This document shows positions 35,738 through 46,687 of a stretch of 64,000 nt of DNA, piece by piece. This DNA comes from Bin87 sp965262485 (GTDB lineage: Bacteria; Chloroflexota; Dehalococcoidia; Lucifugimonadales; UBA3495). Under the pieces are notes generated by a model. It made no database searches. It was given only the letters and a program-made list of their open reading frames with translations, and was not told where the DNA came from. Within the stretch, counting starts at the first letter, position 1. Each line of letters begins with the position of its first letter. Where the stretch lies: contig OZ253540.1 in assembly GCA_965262485.1 (NCBI GenBank), positions 620,001 to 684,000 on the forward strand, written 5' to 3'. The translations under genes and the position numbers were made by a program.

Positions 35738-35991
35738 AATACGTGGCAATTATCGTCAAAACCGGCAATGGCTATTCGGCGCATCTGCCGGACATCCCCG
35801 GCTGTATCGCCGCCGCCGACACTTTTGAGGAAACCCGGGACCTGATCCAGGAGGCTGCTACCTTCCATCTGGAAGGCATTGTTGAGGACGGCGACCCCAT
35901 CCCCAAACCCAAGAGCGTCGCCGTTGAGGTAGACGTGCCAGCGCCAGCGCTTGACCTCTCCGGGCAGACCGCCGTTGAAAGCGGGAGATGA
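35734..35991 (+). CDS. hicB: HicB-type antitoxin
   Basis: The 85-residue protein MKYVAIIVKTGNGYSAHLPDIPGCIAAADTFEETRDLIQEAATFHLEG is a canonical HicB N-terminal domain. No DNA-binding ribbon-helix-helix tail is obvious; the C-terminus ends in ALDLSGQTAVESGR, so operator binding may rely on other parts. The start at 35734 overlaps the hicA stop and its own stop overlaps hsdS (ATGA), so it is embedded in the restriction operon. Confidence 0.85.
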   Translation: MKYVAIIVKTGNGYSAHLPDIPGCIAAADTFEETRDLIQEAATFHLEGIVEDGDPIPKPKSVAVEVDVPAPALDLSGQTAVESGR

Positions 35992-37490
35992 CACAAGGCG
36001 CGCAACAACGAGATCTGCCTCGCGGGTGGGCGTGGGCCACGTTGGGAGATATATGTCTGCCGGTGGCTAAAGTAAGCCCAAAGGAAAATCCTGCGGAGCC
36101 ATTCACTTATTTAGACATCGCATCCATCGACAACACGATGTATCGGGTCGTTTTACCCAAATTCTATTTGGGCCGGGACGCGCCATCTCGGGCTCGTCAG
36201 AAGGTCCGAGCGGGCAACACGCTGTTCTCGACAGTCAGGACTTACCTGAAGAACGTGGCGATGGTGCCACCGGAATTTGATGGTCAAGTTGCGTCTACGG
36301 GCTTTTGTGTCCTGAACCCCTCTAACGAAATCGATCCCAAGTTTGTGTTCTATCACGTCGTGAGCGATGAGTTCGTTTCAACTCTGAACCCGTTGCAGAG
36401 AGGAACCAGCTACCCTGCGGTTAGAGATGACGATGTTCTGTCTCAACGGTTGATACTCGCGCCTCTCCCCGAGCAGTGCCGCATTGTTGCAGAGATTGAG
36501 AAGCAGTTCACGCGGCTGGATGCGTCGGTGGCGGCGCTGCTGCGGGCGCGGGCGAACCTGAAACGCTACCGGGCCAGCGTGCTGCGGGCGGCCTGCTCCG
36601 GCGAGCTGGTTGCCACGGAGGCGGAACTGGCCCGCGCCGAGGATCGGGAGTACGAGCCGGCCAGCGTCCTGCTGGAGCGCATCCTGGCGGAACGTCGGGC
36701 GCACTGGGAGGCGCAGGAGAAACGTCGGGGCAAGTACAAGGAGCCGGCCGCTCCCGATGTGTCTGACCTGCCGACGCTGCCCGAGGGGTGGGCGTGGGCA
36801 ACGTCATCACAGGTGGCTATGTCTATGCTAGGCAAAATGTTGGATAAGAAAAGGACGAACGGCAAACAGCTACCTTATTTGAGGAACCTAAACGTGAGGT
36901 GGGATGCGTTTGACCTAACCGATTTAGCAACCATGCCGTTTGTCGAAGAAGAACTGGACAGGTACGGTCTGCTGCCAGGTGATGTTCTGGTCGCCGAAGG
37001 AGGAGAACCGGGGCGAGCAGCGGTTTGGAGGGGTGATGAACGGCCTATCAAATATCAGAAAGCGTTGCATAGGGTACGAGTATCCAATGGCGTCCTACCC
37101 AAATGGCTTGTTTTTCAGTTATGGGCTTCTGCACAAGCGGGGACGCTTGAGCGTTACTTCACGGGTTCAACCATCAGGCATTTCACCGGTCAATCATTCG
37201 AACGATTCGCCGTCCCCCTCCCGCCCCTAGCCGAGCAGCACCGCATTGTTGCCGAGGTGGAGCGGCGGCTGTCGGTCATCCAGCAGGCGGAGACGGCGGT
37301 GGAGGCCAGCCTGCGGCGGGCGGAGCGGCTGCGCCAGAGCATCCTGAAGCGGGCTTTCTGCGGTGAGCTGGCGCCGCAGGACCCGGACGACGAACCGGCG
37401 TCGGTCCTGCTGGAACGCATCCGCGCCCAGCGCGAGGCGGAACGGGCGGAGGCAACGAAAAAGAGCTGGCGGGCGAAAGCGGCGCGATGA
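35988..37490 (+). CDS. hsdS: Type I restriction enzyme specificity subunit
   Basis: This 500-residue protein sets the DNA sequence recognised by the M and R subunits. It has two target-recognition domains (about residues 1-150 and 255-415). Each is followed by a conserved helical spacer: LPEQCRIVAEIEKQFTRLDASV and LAEQHRIVAEVERRLSVIQQAE, with paired CSGELV and CGELAPQ ends. ATGA overlap links it to hicB. It appears intact. Confidence 0.92.
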   Translation: MTQGAQQRDLPRGWAWATLGDICLPVAKVSPKENPAEPFTYLDIASIDNTMYRVVLPKFYLGRDAPSRARQKVRAGNTLFSTVRTYLKNVAMVPPEFDGQVASTGFCVLNPSNEIDPKFVFYHVVSDEFVSTLNPLQRGTSYPAVRDDDVLSQRLILAPLPEQCRIVAEIEKQFTRLDASVAALLRARANLKRYRASVLRAACSGELVATEAELARAEDREYEPASVLLERILAERRAHWEAQEKRRGKYKEPAAPDVSDLPTLPEGWAWATSSQVAMSMLGKMLDKKRTNGKQLPYLRNLNVRWDAFDLTDLATMPFVEEELDRYGLLPGDVLVAEGGEPGRAAVWRGDERPIKYQKALHRVRVSNGVLPKWLVFQLWASAQAGTLERYFTGSTIRHFTGQSFERFAVPLPPLAEQHRIVAEVERRLSVIQQAETAVEASLRRAERLRQSILKRAFCGELAPQDPDDEPASVLLERIRAQREAERAEATKKSWRAKAAR

Positions 37491-37526
37491 TTTGTGGCAT
37501 ACTGGCCGACATGGATGGTGAGTGAA

Positions 37527-38219
37527 ATGGTTGCCAAACCCAGTGTGGATACGCCGGCAACGGCGTCGGAGGAGACCCGGCTTGACGGAGATTCCATCTC
37601 GCTGCCAATCCGCCTGGATTTCAGGCCGGCGCTGGAAGCGCTTGCCGAGGCCGGCTACACCGGGGAAAGATTCGACGAGTGGCTGGTTCAGTTCAATGAG
37701 GCCAATCGAAATGCGGTGGTCAAGCTGGAGCTGACCGCTGAAGGAGTGTTGCTGGTATCGCCCCTGCAGAGCAAAGCAGGTTCGCTACTGGAATTGATTG
37801 TCGCCGGAGAGCTGTACGTCTGGACTCGCGAACACGGAGGCGAAGCTCACGGCGCGCGGCTGGGCGTCCACCTGCCCAACGGAGCCCGCTATGCTCCCGA
37901 CGTGGCGTGGCTGTCCCCGGAGCAGCTGGCCGACTATTCGCCCGCGCAGGACACTTGGCTGCTGCATTTTTGCCCCCACTTCGTGGTGGAGATAATGTCG
38001 CGCAACGACCGGCCGGCGGCAGCCCGGCGCAAGATGGATGACTACATTGCCCACGGCGCGCGGCTGGGCTGGCTGATTGACCCATTCCGGCGGCAAGTGC
38101 ATATCTATCGCTCCGGCGCTCCTCCCCTGACGCTGGATGACCCGGAGCAGGTGAGCGGAGCGCCGGAGCTGCCGGGGTTTGTACTCGAGGTGCGCGCCCT
38201 GATTTTCGACGCCCAGTAG
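37527..38219 (+). CDS. Uma2-family PD-(D/E)xK nuclease-like protein
   Basis: This roughly 230-residue protein has the Uma2 (DUF820) pattern: ARLGVHLPNGARYAPDVAWLS, then FVVEIMSRNDRPAAARRKMDDYIAHGARLGWLIDP. In it an Asp, a Glu-Ile and the following Lys form a putative PD-(D/E)xK site. The family is common in Cyanobacteria and Chloroflexi and of unknown role. I chose the ATG at 37527 with GGTGAG close by. It lies between hsdS and hsdM, so it is part of the island and possibly of the operon. Confidence 0.8.
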   Translation: MVAKPSVDTPATASEETRLDGDSISLPIRLDFRPALEALAEAGYTGERFDEWLVQFNEANRNAVVKLELTAEGVLLVSPLQSKAGSLLELIVAGELYVWTREHGGEAHGARLGVHLPNGARYAPDVAWLSPEQLADYSPAQDTWLLHFCPHFVVEIMSRNDRPAAARRKMDDYIAHGARLGWLIDPFRRQVHIYRSGAPPLTLDDPEQVSGAPELPGFVLEVRALIFDAQ

Positions 38220-38260
38220 GCCGGCGGCGCAGCGAGATTTGACGGCAGGGCAGGAACCGC

Positions 38261-39763
38261 ATGACCACGGCATCAACCATCGGGCAGAAACTCTGGAACT
38301 ACTGCGACGTGCTGCGCGGGGCCGGGCTGTCCTACGGCGACTACCTGGAGCAGCTGACCTACCTCATCTTCCTCAAGATGATGCACGAGCGGACGCATCC
38401 TGTCTTCGCCATGCAGCACGATTATCAACCGCCGCCCATACCCGAGGGCTACGACTGGCCCAGCCTGCTGGCTCGCGACGGCGCCGAGCTGGAGGCCCAC
38501 TACCGCCGCACGCTGGAGAACCTGTCCGCGCAGAGCGGCACCCTCGGCGTGATTTTCAGCAAGGCGCAGAACAAAATCCAGGAACCGGCCATGCTGACCC
38601 GGCTGGTGAAAGAGCTCATCGACAGCGAGAACTGGCACGGGCTCAGCGCCGACGTCAAGGGCGACGCCTACGAGTCCCTCCTCGAGCGCAACGCCCAGGA
38701 CGTGAAGACCGGCGCCGGCCAGTACTTCACGCCGCGCCCGCTGATCCAGGCCATCGTGGACGTGATGCGCCCCGGGCCGGACCTGACCATCTGCGACCCG
38801 GCCTGCGGCACCGGCGGGTTCCTGCTGGCGGCCCACGATTACATCGCCGGCAATTACCCCAACATGAGCAGCGACCAGAAGGCTCACCTGCAAAACGACG
38901 CCCTGCACGGGTGGGAGATCGTGGACAGCGCGGCGCGGCTGGGCGTGATGAACCTGTACCTCCACGGCATCGGCGGCGACCGCACCAACATCGTCGTGGA
39001 CGACAGCCTGCGGGCGCCGCCCAGCGTCAATTACGACATGGTGCTGACCAATCCGCCCTTCGGTCGCACGTCCACGCTGACCTACGTCAACGCCGCGGGC
39101 AAAACGGAGCGGCAGAGCCTGACGGTGGAACGCCCCGACTTCTGGGCCACCACGAGCAACCGGCAACTGAGCTTTCTGCAACACGTCCGCGCACTGCTGA
39201 AAATCAACGGCAGCGCCGCCATCGTGCTGCCCGACAACGTGCTGTTCGAGGGCGGGGCCGGCGAGACCATCCGAAGACGGATGCTGCAAGAGTGCGACGT
39301 GCATACGCTGCTGCGGCTGCCCACCGGCGTGTTCTACGCCCAGGGGGTCAAGGCCAACGTGCTGTTCTTCGACCGCAAGCCGGCCAGCGAGACGCCATGG
39401 ACGCGGGAGCTGTGGATCTACGACCTGCGGACGAACCAGCGCTTCACGCTGAAAACCAACCCGCTGACCCGTGCCGATCTGGACGATTTCGTATCCTGCT
39501 ACCGCGCCGACGACCGGACGCAACGTGAGGAATCGGAACGGTTCCGCCGCTTCACCTACGACGAGTTGACGCAGCGCGACAAGGCCAACCTGGACATCTT
39601 CTGGCTCCGCGACGAGAGCCTGGAGGACACCGACAACCTGCCGCCGCCCAACGTAATCGCCGAGGAGATCATGGAGGACCTGCGGGCCGCGCTGGAACAG
39701 CTGGAGGAAATCGCGGCAGATTTGAGAGCGGAGACAGAGACATCGGAAATTGGGCCTGTTTAA
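38261..39763 (+). CDS. hsdM: Type I restriction enzyme modification (M) subunit
   Basis: This 500-residue N6-adenine methyltransferase protects host DNA. It has the helical N-terminal HsdM domain (DVLRGAGLSYGDYLEQLTYLIFLKMMHE). SAM-binding motif I is PACGTGGFLLAAHDY, and catalytic motif IV is NPPF (MVLTNPPFGRTS). The C-terminal helices end in DLRAALEQLEEIAADLRAE. The last 105 codons have a second, diverged copy at about 47950-48262. Large antisense and alternate frames across this gene are shadows of its GC-rich codons. Confidence 0.95.
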   Translation: MTTASTIGQKLWNYCDVLRGAGLSYGDYLEQLTYLIFLKMMHERTHPVFAMQHDYQPPPIPEGYDWPSLLARDGAELEAHYRRTLENLSAQSGTLGVIFSKAQNKIQEPAMLTRLVKELIDSENWHGLSADVKGDAYESLLERNAQDVKTGAGQYFTPRPLIQAIVDVMRPGPDLTICDPACGTGGFLLAAHDYIAGNYPNMSSDQKAHLQNDALHGWEIVDSAARLGVMNLYLHGIGGDRTNIVVDDSLRAPPSVNYDMVLTNPPFGRTSTLTYVNAAGKTERQSLTVERPDFWATTSNRQLSFLQHVRALLKINGSAAIVLPDNVLFEGGAGETIRRRMLQECDVHTLLRLPTGVFYAQGVKANVLFFDRKPASETPWTRELWIYDLRTNQRFTLKTNPLTRADLDDFVSCYRADDRTQREESERFRRFTYDELTQRDKANLDIFWLRDESLEDTDNLPPPNVIAEEIMEDLRAALEQLEEIAADLRAETETSEIGPV

Positions 39764-39823
39764 CCGCGGCCAAGTTTGTCTCTGGAAATGTTTTCAATCG
39801 CCAGCTCATCAACTCCAAACCTT

Positions 39824-42800
39824 ATGGTCTCCGTCAATTGGAATGACATTCGCCCCTTGAACGGGTCGCAGAACGCCGGGTTCGAAGAGATCTGCGCCCA
39901 GCTTGCGCGACTTGAGACACCACAGCACGCGAAGTTCACCCGCACCGGGAATCCTGACGCCGGGGTCGAATGCTACTGCATTTTGCCGAACGGCGATGAG
40001 TGGGGTTGGCAGGCCAAGTATTTCGTCGCTCAACCGGGAGAAACCCAATGGCGTGAATTTGACCAGTCCGTCAAAACTGCGCTCGCGAAACATCCCAACC
40101 TCAAGCGCTACTTCATTTGAGTTCCGGTCGACCGAGCCGACGCACGCGTCACAGGTCGTACATACGCCATGGATCGTTGGAACCAACGTGTTCAGAAATG
40201 GGTGGGCTGGGCGCAACAACGCAATATGCAGGTTGAGTTCGTGTGGTGGGGCGCCTCGGAACTGGTGGAAAGACTTTCTCAACCCCAGCAGATCGGACGA
40301 CTGTATTACTGGTTTGGCAATCATGGCTTCGATCAAGACTGGTTTCACGAACACCTTGCTGAAGCCATCGACGCCGCTGGTCCTCGATATAACCCTCAGC
40401 ATCACGTCGAACTAGACATCGCCGAATCTTTCGAAGACTTCGCGCGTACCGTTGGCTCATTCAATCGGATCAAATCACTCGCGATCGACGTGCGCCAGAG
40501 AGCCCTATATCTCAGACATCCAAGGTCGGATGACCATCAGCCATTGGACATACCGGCGATTCAACCCCTGTTGGTCGCGGTAGATTCGGTCTTGGATAAA
40601 TTCAGGACATTGGAATTTACCGCCGCTGATGAACTGGAAGTGCAACCTATTCAGCAGGCGCTCGTTCGGGCAAACGTTATCGCAGACGAAGCTCAAGCCG
40701 CGGTCAGAGAGCTTCAGAGCGAATACGAAAGCCAACGAGACAAGGACGAGGAAAACCCACGGTATGCGAGGAATCCTTACTCTCGCGTAACCGGGGATAT
40801 CCGCGGCCTGCAAACGGAACTTGATAACGCAGATTACGAACTCAGCGAATCATCAAGCGTAGCAAACAGTTGGCTGATGATTCTCAAGGGTCGCGCAGGC
40901 ACCGGCAAGACACACTTAATGTGCGATTTTGCCAGCAGGCGAATTGACGCAGGGGCACCGGTCGTCCTCTTGATGGGGCAGCATTTCACCACAACGGGTG
41001 ATCCTTGGGCTCAATTGCTGGAACAGGTCGGGATGCATGGGGAAACTCCAGATACATTCGTCGGGGCGTTGGAGGCAGCTGCCCAATCGTCCAAGTCCCG
41101 CGCATTATTGATGATCGACGCGGTGAACGAGGGCCGAGGCCGCGACATCTGGTTGAACCGTCTCGCGGCGTTCTTGTCCCGCGTTGAGCGCTCGCCATGG
41201 ATTGCCACCGTACTTTCCGTCCGGAGCACGTTGGGGAGCGCGCTGCGTCCGTCACTCATTCGGGTTTCAGGGGCCATGAGTACGAAGCGGCGCGCATATA
41301 TTTCGAACATCACGGGATTGAATTCCATTCAACGCCGATCTTGTATCCGGAATTTGCGAATCCTTTGTACCTGAAAACGATATGCCATGTACTACAGTCT
41401 CAGGGGAAGACACGCCTGCCAAGTGGGCGTCAGGGCGTAACCGCCGTACTGGATTCATTCGTTGACGTCGCACACGAACAACTGGCCGATCGGCTGGATT
41501 ACGATCCGAAGAATAACTTGGTTAGCGTTGCGCTCAAGAGACTGGCCGAGAGATTCCTCGAAACCGGCAATCACTGGCTAATCAGGGAAGACGCAGTACG
41601 GGTAGTGAACGGCGTCCTTCCCAGAAGAGATTACAGCCGTTCGCTGTATCGCGGGATGGTGGACGAAGGGGTACTGCTGGAGGATATGCGGCGGCCGCGC
41701 GACGGCGACTCACGCGAAATCGTATCAATTGCGTTTGAACGCTTCGCCGACCACATCGTTGCCGACGCGATCATGCAAAAGCATTTGGACAGAAATAGTT
41801 TGTCTATGATGTTCGAAAGCCTGCCTCTGCGGTGGAGGCGTCCCGTCAGGCGGCTCTTGCACTTGTTCGGTGGCAAAGTGGCGGGATTGATCGACAGGAG
41901 CGACTCATTGATCAACGTCGCCGAGGGCAACCGTTTCGTTCCGCACGGTGTGATCGAGGCATTATGCATCCAGGCACCGGAGCGTACTGGCCGTGAGTTG
42001 ATTCGCATTACCCCGCAATTCCAGGATCGATGGGCGATCGGAGAAGCGTTTTTGGAAAGCATCATCTGGCACGAACTTAGCGCTTTTTCCGAGGAAACCC
42101 GCATCGTACTGAACGAGTTGATGGCCAGCAGACGTACACATTCCGATGCCATGGATACCCTTCTGACGGTCTCATCGATCCCGGGGCATCCCTTCAACGC
42201 TAGACTTCTGGACCTCAGATTGCGCCGAGACAACATGCCTGACAGGGACACCTGGTGGAGTACGTATCTCCACCATACCTGGGGTGTCGAAGGGCCGGTT
42301 GATCGGCTCGTCGAATGGGCGTCTAACATCTCCTCCGACGAATTAGTGGACGTGGAGGTGGTTGATCTTGCGGCAACCACTTTGGGTTGGATGCTGTCCA
42401 CTCCAAACCGCTTTTTGCGGGATCTGGCGACTAAAGGGTTGGTTGCGCTCTTGGCCGGCCGGCTGGGTTCGTTAGACCGATTTGTGAACCGATTTGCCGA
42501 CGTGGACGACCCGTACATCGTGGAGCGCATATATGCCGTCGCTTACGGGGTAGCTATGCGTAGCAACGACGCAACCGGAATAGACCGTGTAGCCCAGTCG
42601 GTTTATAGGCATGTGTTTGCTAATGGAACTCCAACGGCGCATTTGTTGCTGAGAGACTATGCTCGGGGCGTAATAGAACGTGCCGCCTATCATGGTGCCG
42701 CGAGGGACTTCGACTTGGATCTGGTCCGCCCACCTTACCAAAGCACGTTGCCCGAAATCCCCGATGAGCAATCAACCCAAGAATTGATATTCAAGATGGA

Positions 42801-44478
42801 GCAATCGGCTGGTGGCGACGCTGACCGATCCGCTTGGGATGCAATACCGTTCTCCGTCCAACACTGGGACTTCGCACGGTACATATTGGGCACCAATTCC
42901 ACGGACACGTCCCGCCATTGGCTGTCAATCGGGATCGACGAGCAGCAGTGGCTATCTGCCGATGAACGGCAGGAAGAACTCATCCCGCGATTTAACGGTA
43001 TCGAACGAAATGCATGGGAAGAGTACCTCGAAGCCCGCCAATCAGTTCCACCCCCGGAATTTGATTTTCTCCCAGCAGAGGATGATCACGAAGGCCCTGT
43101 TCAGGAAGACGTCGACACATCGGAACCACGGCTAGATTCGTACTTTCAACTCTTCAAGCGTTTGTCGATCCAGCGAGCGGATTCCAGTCAAGTCGACGAT
43201 GCGTACTGCCGTTTCGTGGCTACCCTGTCAAACGAACATTGGAATGAATGGGCTGCACTGGATGAAACCCGTCCAGGTTTTGATCTACAGGTTATACAAC
43301 GATACGTTCTTCACAGAGTAGTTTCATTGGGATGGACCGCGGAACGCTTCGGAAGTTTCGATAGTTCCCTACGATTCGCCGGAAACGACCCTCGAGGCAC
43401 CCGCAAACCAGAGAGGATGGGCAAGAAGTACCAGTGGATCGCATACCACGAGATATTGGCGTTCATGGCGGATCACTACCAATACTATGAACGATGGGAA
43501 ACGGTGCACGACTACCATGGACCTTGGCAGGTAGGCCGTCGGGATATAGATCCGTCCACGATCGTGAATTCCGGTCGCAGATCAAGTGAGTTTGCGGAAA
43601 CGCGCCGACCGACTTGGTGGGCACCGTTGGAGTATGACAATTGGCAGGTAGAGTTGCCCATACTTAGTTGGACTGCTGACGCTTCAGATGTGCCTACGTT
43701 GGATGATGGTTTGATTGTCGCCGATCCGAGCGAGTCCGATGTCCGGTGGGTCAATGCCTACAGTTTCCAGATCCGTAGCGAACCAACGCCCCCAGATGTT
43801 CGAGAGTACGATGTCGAGCGAAAGGAAATATGGGTCCGAGCGGTCGCCTTCATGGTACCCCAAGTCAAAGCGGATGATTTCATAGAGTGGGTCCTGTCTG
43901 GGAAATACTCGAAGGGAAATTGGCAATTCTCATTCCCTGATTTCGGCGGCGGATATAGCGCGTTCTTAGGAGAATACGCTTGGGGTCCTGCCTTTGAGCA
44001 GTTGGTCAATTCAGAAGCGATAAATGAGCACGAATGGTGTTATCCGAAGGATTCGGAGCCGGCTATCGCATATGGCCTCGCCGCGCATTGTTCGACCACA
44101 GGAGGCGAGTACGATTGCTCGGCCGACGAAAACGCCGCTTCGACGCTGTACTTACCAAGCCATCTGGTGGTCCGAGGGTGCCGGTTGACCTGGACAGGCA
44201 TTGGTGCCGACTACGTGGACGACAACTCTATGAAAGCGGCCTTCGACCCATCCGCCCACGAGCCGGGTCCCAACGCACTTTTATTGCGTTTGGATTTACT
44301 TGAGAGGTACCTCTCTGAGAACGACTTGGAACTGTGCTGGGCTGTCACCGGCGAAAAACAGTCAATGGGGACGACTGGGCAGCCATACGGTTGGCTCCAA
44401 TTCCAGGGAGCATATGTGTTGCGGGGTGGCAAACCAGAGGGAAAGTCGAAGTGGTTACACAACCCTCAGCCACCCTAG
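39824..44478 (+). pseudogene. Broken nuclease - STAND NTPase gene (Avs-like candidate)
   Basis: Three frame pieces form one protein of about 1,550 residues. Piece 1 (39824-40117) is an Mrr-like PD-(D/E)xK nuclease: FEEICAQLARLE, GNPDAGVECY and WGWQAKYF give an Asp, Glu and Gln-x-Lys. An in-frame TGA at 40118 interrupts it, and reading resumes in the same frame (VPVDRADAR). The middle has Walker A LKGRAGTGKTHL and Walker B-like LLMIDAVNEGRG, typical of STAND NTPases. Near 41245-41255 the frame shifts, and a 1,090-residue C-terminal part continues (RGHEYEAARIYFEHHG onward) with no known domain. Nuclease plus STAND NTPase plus large sensor is the layout of Avs anti-phage proteins. It is likely inactive now. 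Confidence 0.7.
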
Positions 44479-44550
44479 GAGAATGTTCGAATGGGCCGTG
44501 TGCGGTTTTGCGGGCGCTGTCGGGTCAGATTGGCAGGTGGCAAAGGCGCT

Positions 44551-45013
44551 CTACTCCGCCTGCCCAAGAGGCGAGACGAGATTCGCATACACATCCCGAT
44601 TCGGATATCTGATGCCGTAAATCAGGGCGCGCTCCAGTTGATCGGGGAAGACAGGAGCCGGTGCGAATTCGGCGCCGAATCGGAGGCAGTTGTGCGAGTA
44701 AGACAGCCGTGCTTCCCAACCGTCCAGAGGGATCGTGGTTCCCGTGGCACACGAACCACCGTATCCGCGCAGCATCCAGACCGCGCGAACCATCGATGAA
44801 GGCACGCAGACTGCGGTCGCCGCCGTCGTAGATGTCGCCGACGATGAGCAGGGCGTCCATCCGCTCGGAGATGCAAAGGTCTACGATGTTTTGGTAGGAA
44901 TCGAAAGTAGTCGAGTACAACGCTTTGGTCTCATTTCCCGGCGCGGTTGCCCTGATTCCCGTGGAAGGGCTGTCCAAGCGGAGATCAGCGGCGCAAACAA
45001 AACGCAGGGTCAT
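44551..45013 (-). pseudogene. Decayed SbcD/YhaO-type metallophosphatase fragment
   Basis: From 45013 the frame reads MTLRFVCAADLRLDSPSTGIRA, matching the intact copy at 55404 (MTLKFVHAADLHLDSPFTGIRA), through CHGNHDP, then shifts frame to DGWEARLSYSHNC and ends at 44551. The metal ligand His of DLH is Arg here, so the protein would be inactive even without the frameshift. DNA identity to 54.9-55.4 kb is about 80 percent by eye. It converges on the STAND gene. Confidence 0.8.
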
Positions 45014-45224
45014 ATTTGGGGCCATCCCCAGATACAGCTCGGCGGATTAGAGAAACTCAAAATCCTGGAAGTCAAGGACCTAAGCATCGCCATGGTTCTG
45101 TCCGCCTGTTGGGTGTGTAAAGGGCGGCGGTAAAGTGGGCCACGTGGGCAGCCCGATCGTCTGGTTGCGGCTGTTGTAGTTCAGGGAAAATGTCCGCCTA
45201 AGCGTTCAGCAAAAATGTTACTTT

Positions 45225-45503
45225 CTAATCCGGGATCGTATCAGATGCCCATGCTGGTAGAGTTGCCGGCGACCGCCGCGTCGGCGGGGTTTCGACATCG
45301 ATGTATCGCCTTACGGTGTCTCTGTGGAGACCCAACTCTCGTGCCATCTTGCGAATGGACATGCCCTCGAGCTTGGCCTTCTGCACCGCGTCCCAGCGGG
45401 CCTGCTGCAGAAACGTCGACCTCCTCGGTGAAGTGGACACCGTCATGGAGACCACGTCTTCATCGTCGAGGACGGAGCCGTGGCCGTTTGCTGCGGCTAC
45501 CAT
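45225..45503 (-). pseudogene. Transposase N-terminal helix-turn-helix fragment
   Basis: The frame contains QKAKLEGMSIRKMARELGLHRDTVRRYID, the DNA-binding helix-turn-helix found at the start of IS21-like transposases. It stops at 45225, far short of a catalytic domain. It lies inside the long-inverted-repeat remnant. Confidence 0.65.
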
Positions 45504-45505
45504 TA

Positions 45506-46037
45506 TCAGTGGATTAGGGGCCGTTTCCCGAGGTTCACTGAGGCCTTTGGGGTCAGGAGACTGGATGGCATCATCTGAGGAAGGCTGATGCCGTTTCGCA
45601 GCGATCCTGGACTTGGGGGTGCCTCCTGGGCGGCAATGATGCGTCCCTCATGTTGTAAGGACAGCCAGCTGTCCAGTCCTTGCAGCACCACGACATCCGC
45701 ACCGGCATACCTGCGGCGTTGCCGGTCAGGCAGCAACTGCAGGGTGTGCCGCTGGAACTTCACGGTGTTGTCCCTGGCCACTCTCCTTTTGTGTTTGAAG
45801 CACAGGACTTGACCCAAGTGGAGATCCGGACCCAGAGACCGGAATGCGGGTTCAGCACACTGGGCGGGAACTTGGAAACGCCGGTTGTATCGCGGCAGGA
45901 ACTGCTTCAATACAGCCTTCGCCTGCTCCATGGTGGTTGCTCCGGCGAGCCGCCGTTCCGTGATCAGCCGGTCCTGGAAGGTTCCCGCGGCACGTTCCAC
46001 CCGTCCTTTGGCCTGGGGCGACAGGGCGAAGCGGAAA
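45506..46037 (-). pseudogene. DDE/rve transposase C-terminal fragment
   Basis: The minus strand from about 46037 reads FALSPQAKGRVERAAGTF, DRLITERRLAGATTMEQAKAVL, then RRVARDNTVKF and LQLLPDRQRRRYAGADV. This is the C-terminal part of a retroviral-integrase-type transposase with the last catalytic Glu region (GRVER). The N-terminal and core parts are missing, replaced at about 46037 by an IS110-type fragment on the opposite strand. Confidence 0.7.
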
Positions 46038-46687
46038 TGATCCGCATGATCAAGAGTGCCAAGGTCTCGGCGGTAAAGGCTCGCACCCAGGCCGTTAACC
46101 AGATGAAAGCTCTGGTCGTTACGGCCCCAGCTGAGCTGCGCGAAACCCTCGACGGTCTCCCCGCAGTTGCCCGCGCTGCGCGGTGCAAGGACCTCCGTCC
46201 GGGTCGTTTGGACAATCCCACGGCGGCGGCCAAGTACACTCTTTGGTCCCTTGCCCGCCGTTACGGTCAGCTAAGTAAGGAGATCGAGGACCTGGAAACC
46301 GAGCTGGAACGACTCACCCGGCTGGCTGCGCCAAGCTTGCTCCGCATCTTCGGCGTAGGACCCGACACTGCGGCGGCAATCATGATTGCCGCCGGGGATA
46401 ATCCTGATCGTCTCCACTCAGAGGCTACCTTTGCGTCGCTGTGCGGGGCGAATCCGATACCAGCTTCCTCCGGAAAGACCAACCGGCACCGGCTCAACCG
46501 CGGCGGCGATCGCCAGGCCAATGCGGCCCTCTATCGCATCGTCCTGGTCAGGCTTCGTCATGACGTCCGGACCAGGGAGTATATGCGTCGCCGCACCGGA
46601 GATGGAATGAGCAAGAGTGAGGTTATCCGTTGCCTCAAACGCTACGTTGCCCGCGAGGTCTTCTCCGTCCAAAGAACTCCTCCCTAA
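46035..46687 (+). pseudogene. IS110-family transposase C-terminal fragment
   Basis: The frame reads MIRMIKSAKVSAVKARTQAVNQ, then a coiled region, LLRIFGVGPDTAAAIMIAAGD, FASLCGANPIPASSGKTNRHRLNRGGDRQANAALYRI. That is the IS110/IS1111 Transposase_20 region with its Ser. The N-terminal DEDD catalytic domain is absent, cut at the junction with the DDE fragment, so it cannot transpose. Confidence 0.8.

Noticed and set aside
38239..39528. 429-residue plus and 416-residue minus frames over hsdM
   Set aside because: They are Arg/Pro/Gly-rich shadows of a GC-rich coding sequence; hsdM in the third frame has all family motifs.
40118..40120. Second possible selenocysteine codon in the STAND gene
   Set aside because: No partner Cys, no hairpin at the right distance with G in the loop, and the gene has a further frameshift; a nonsense mutation is simpler.
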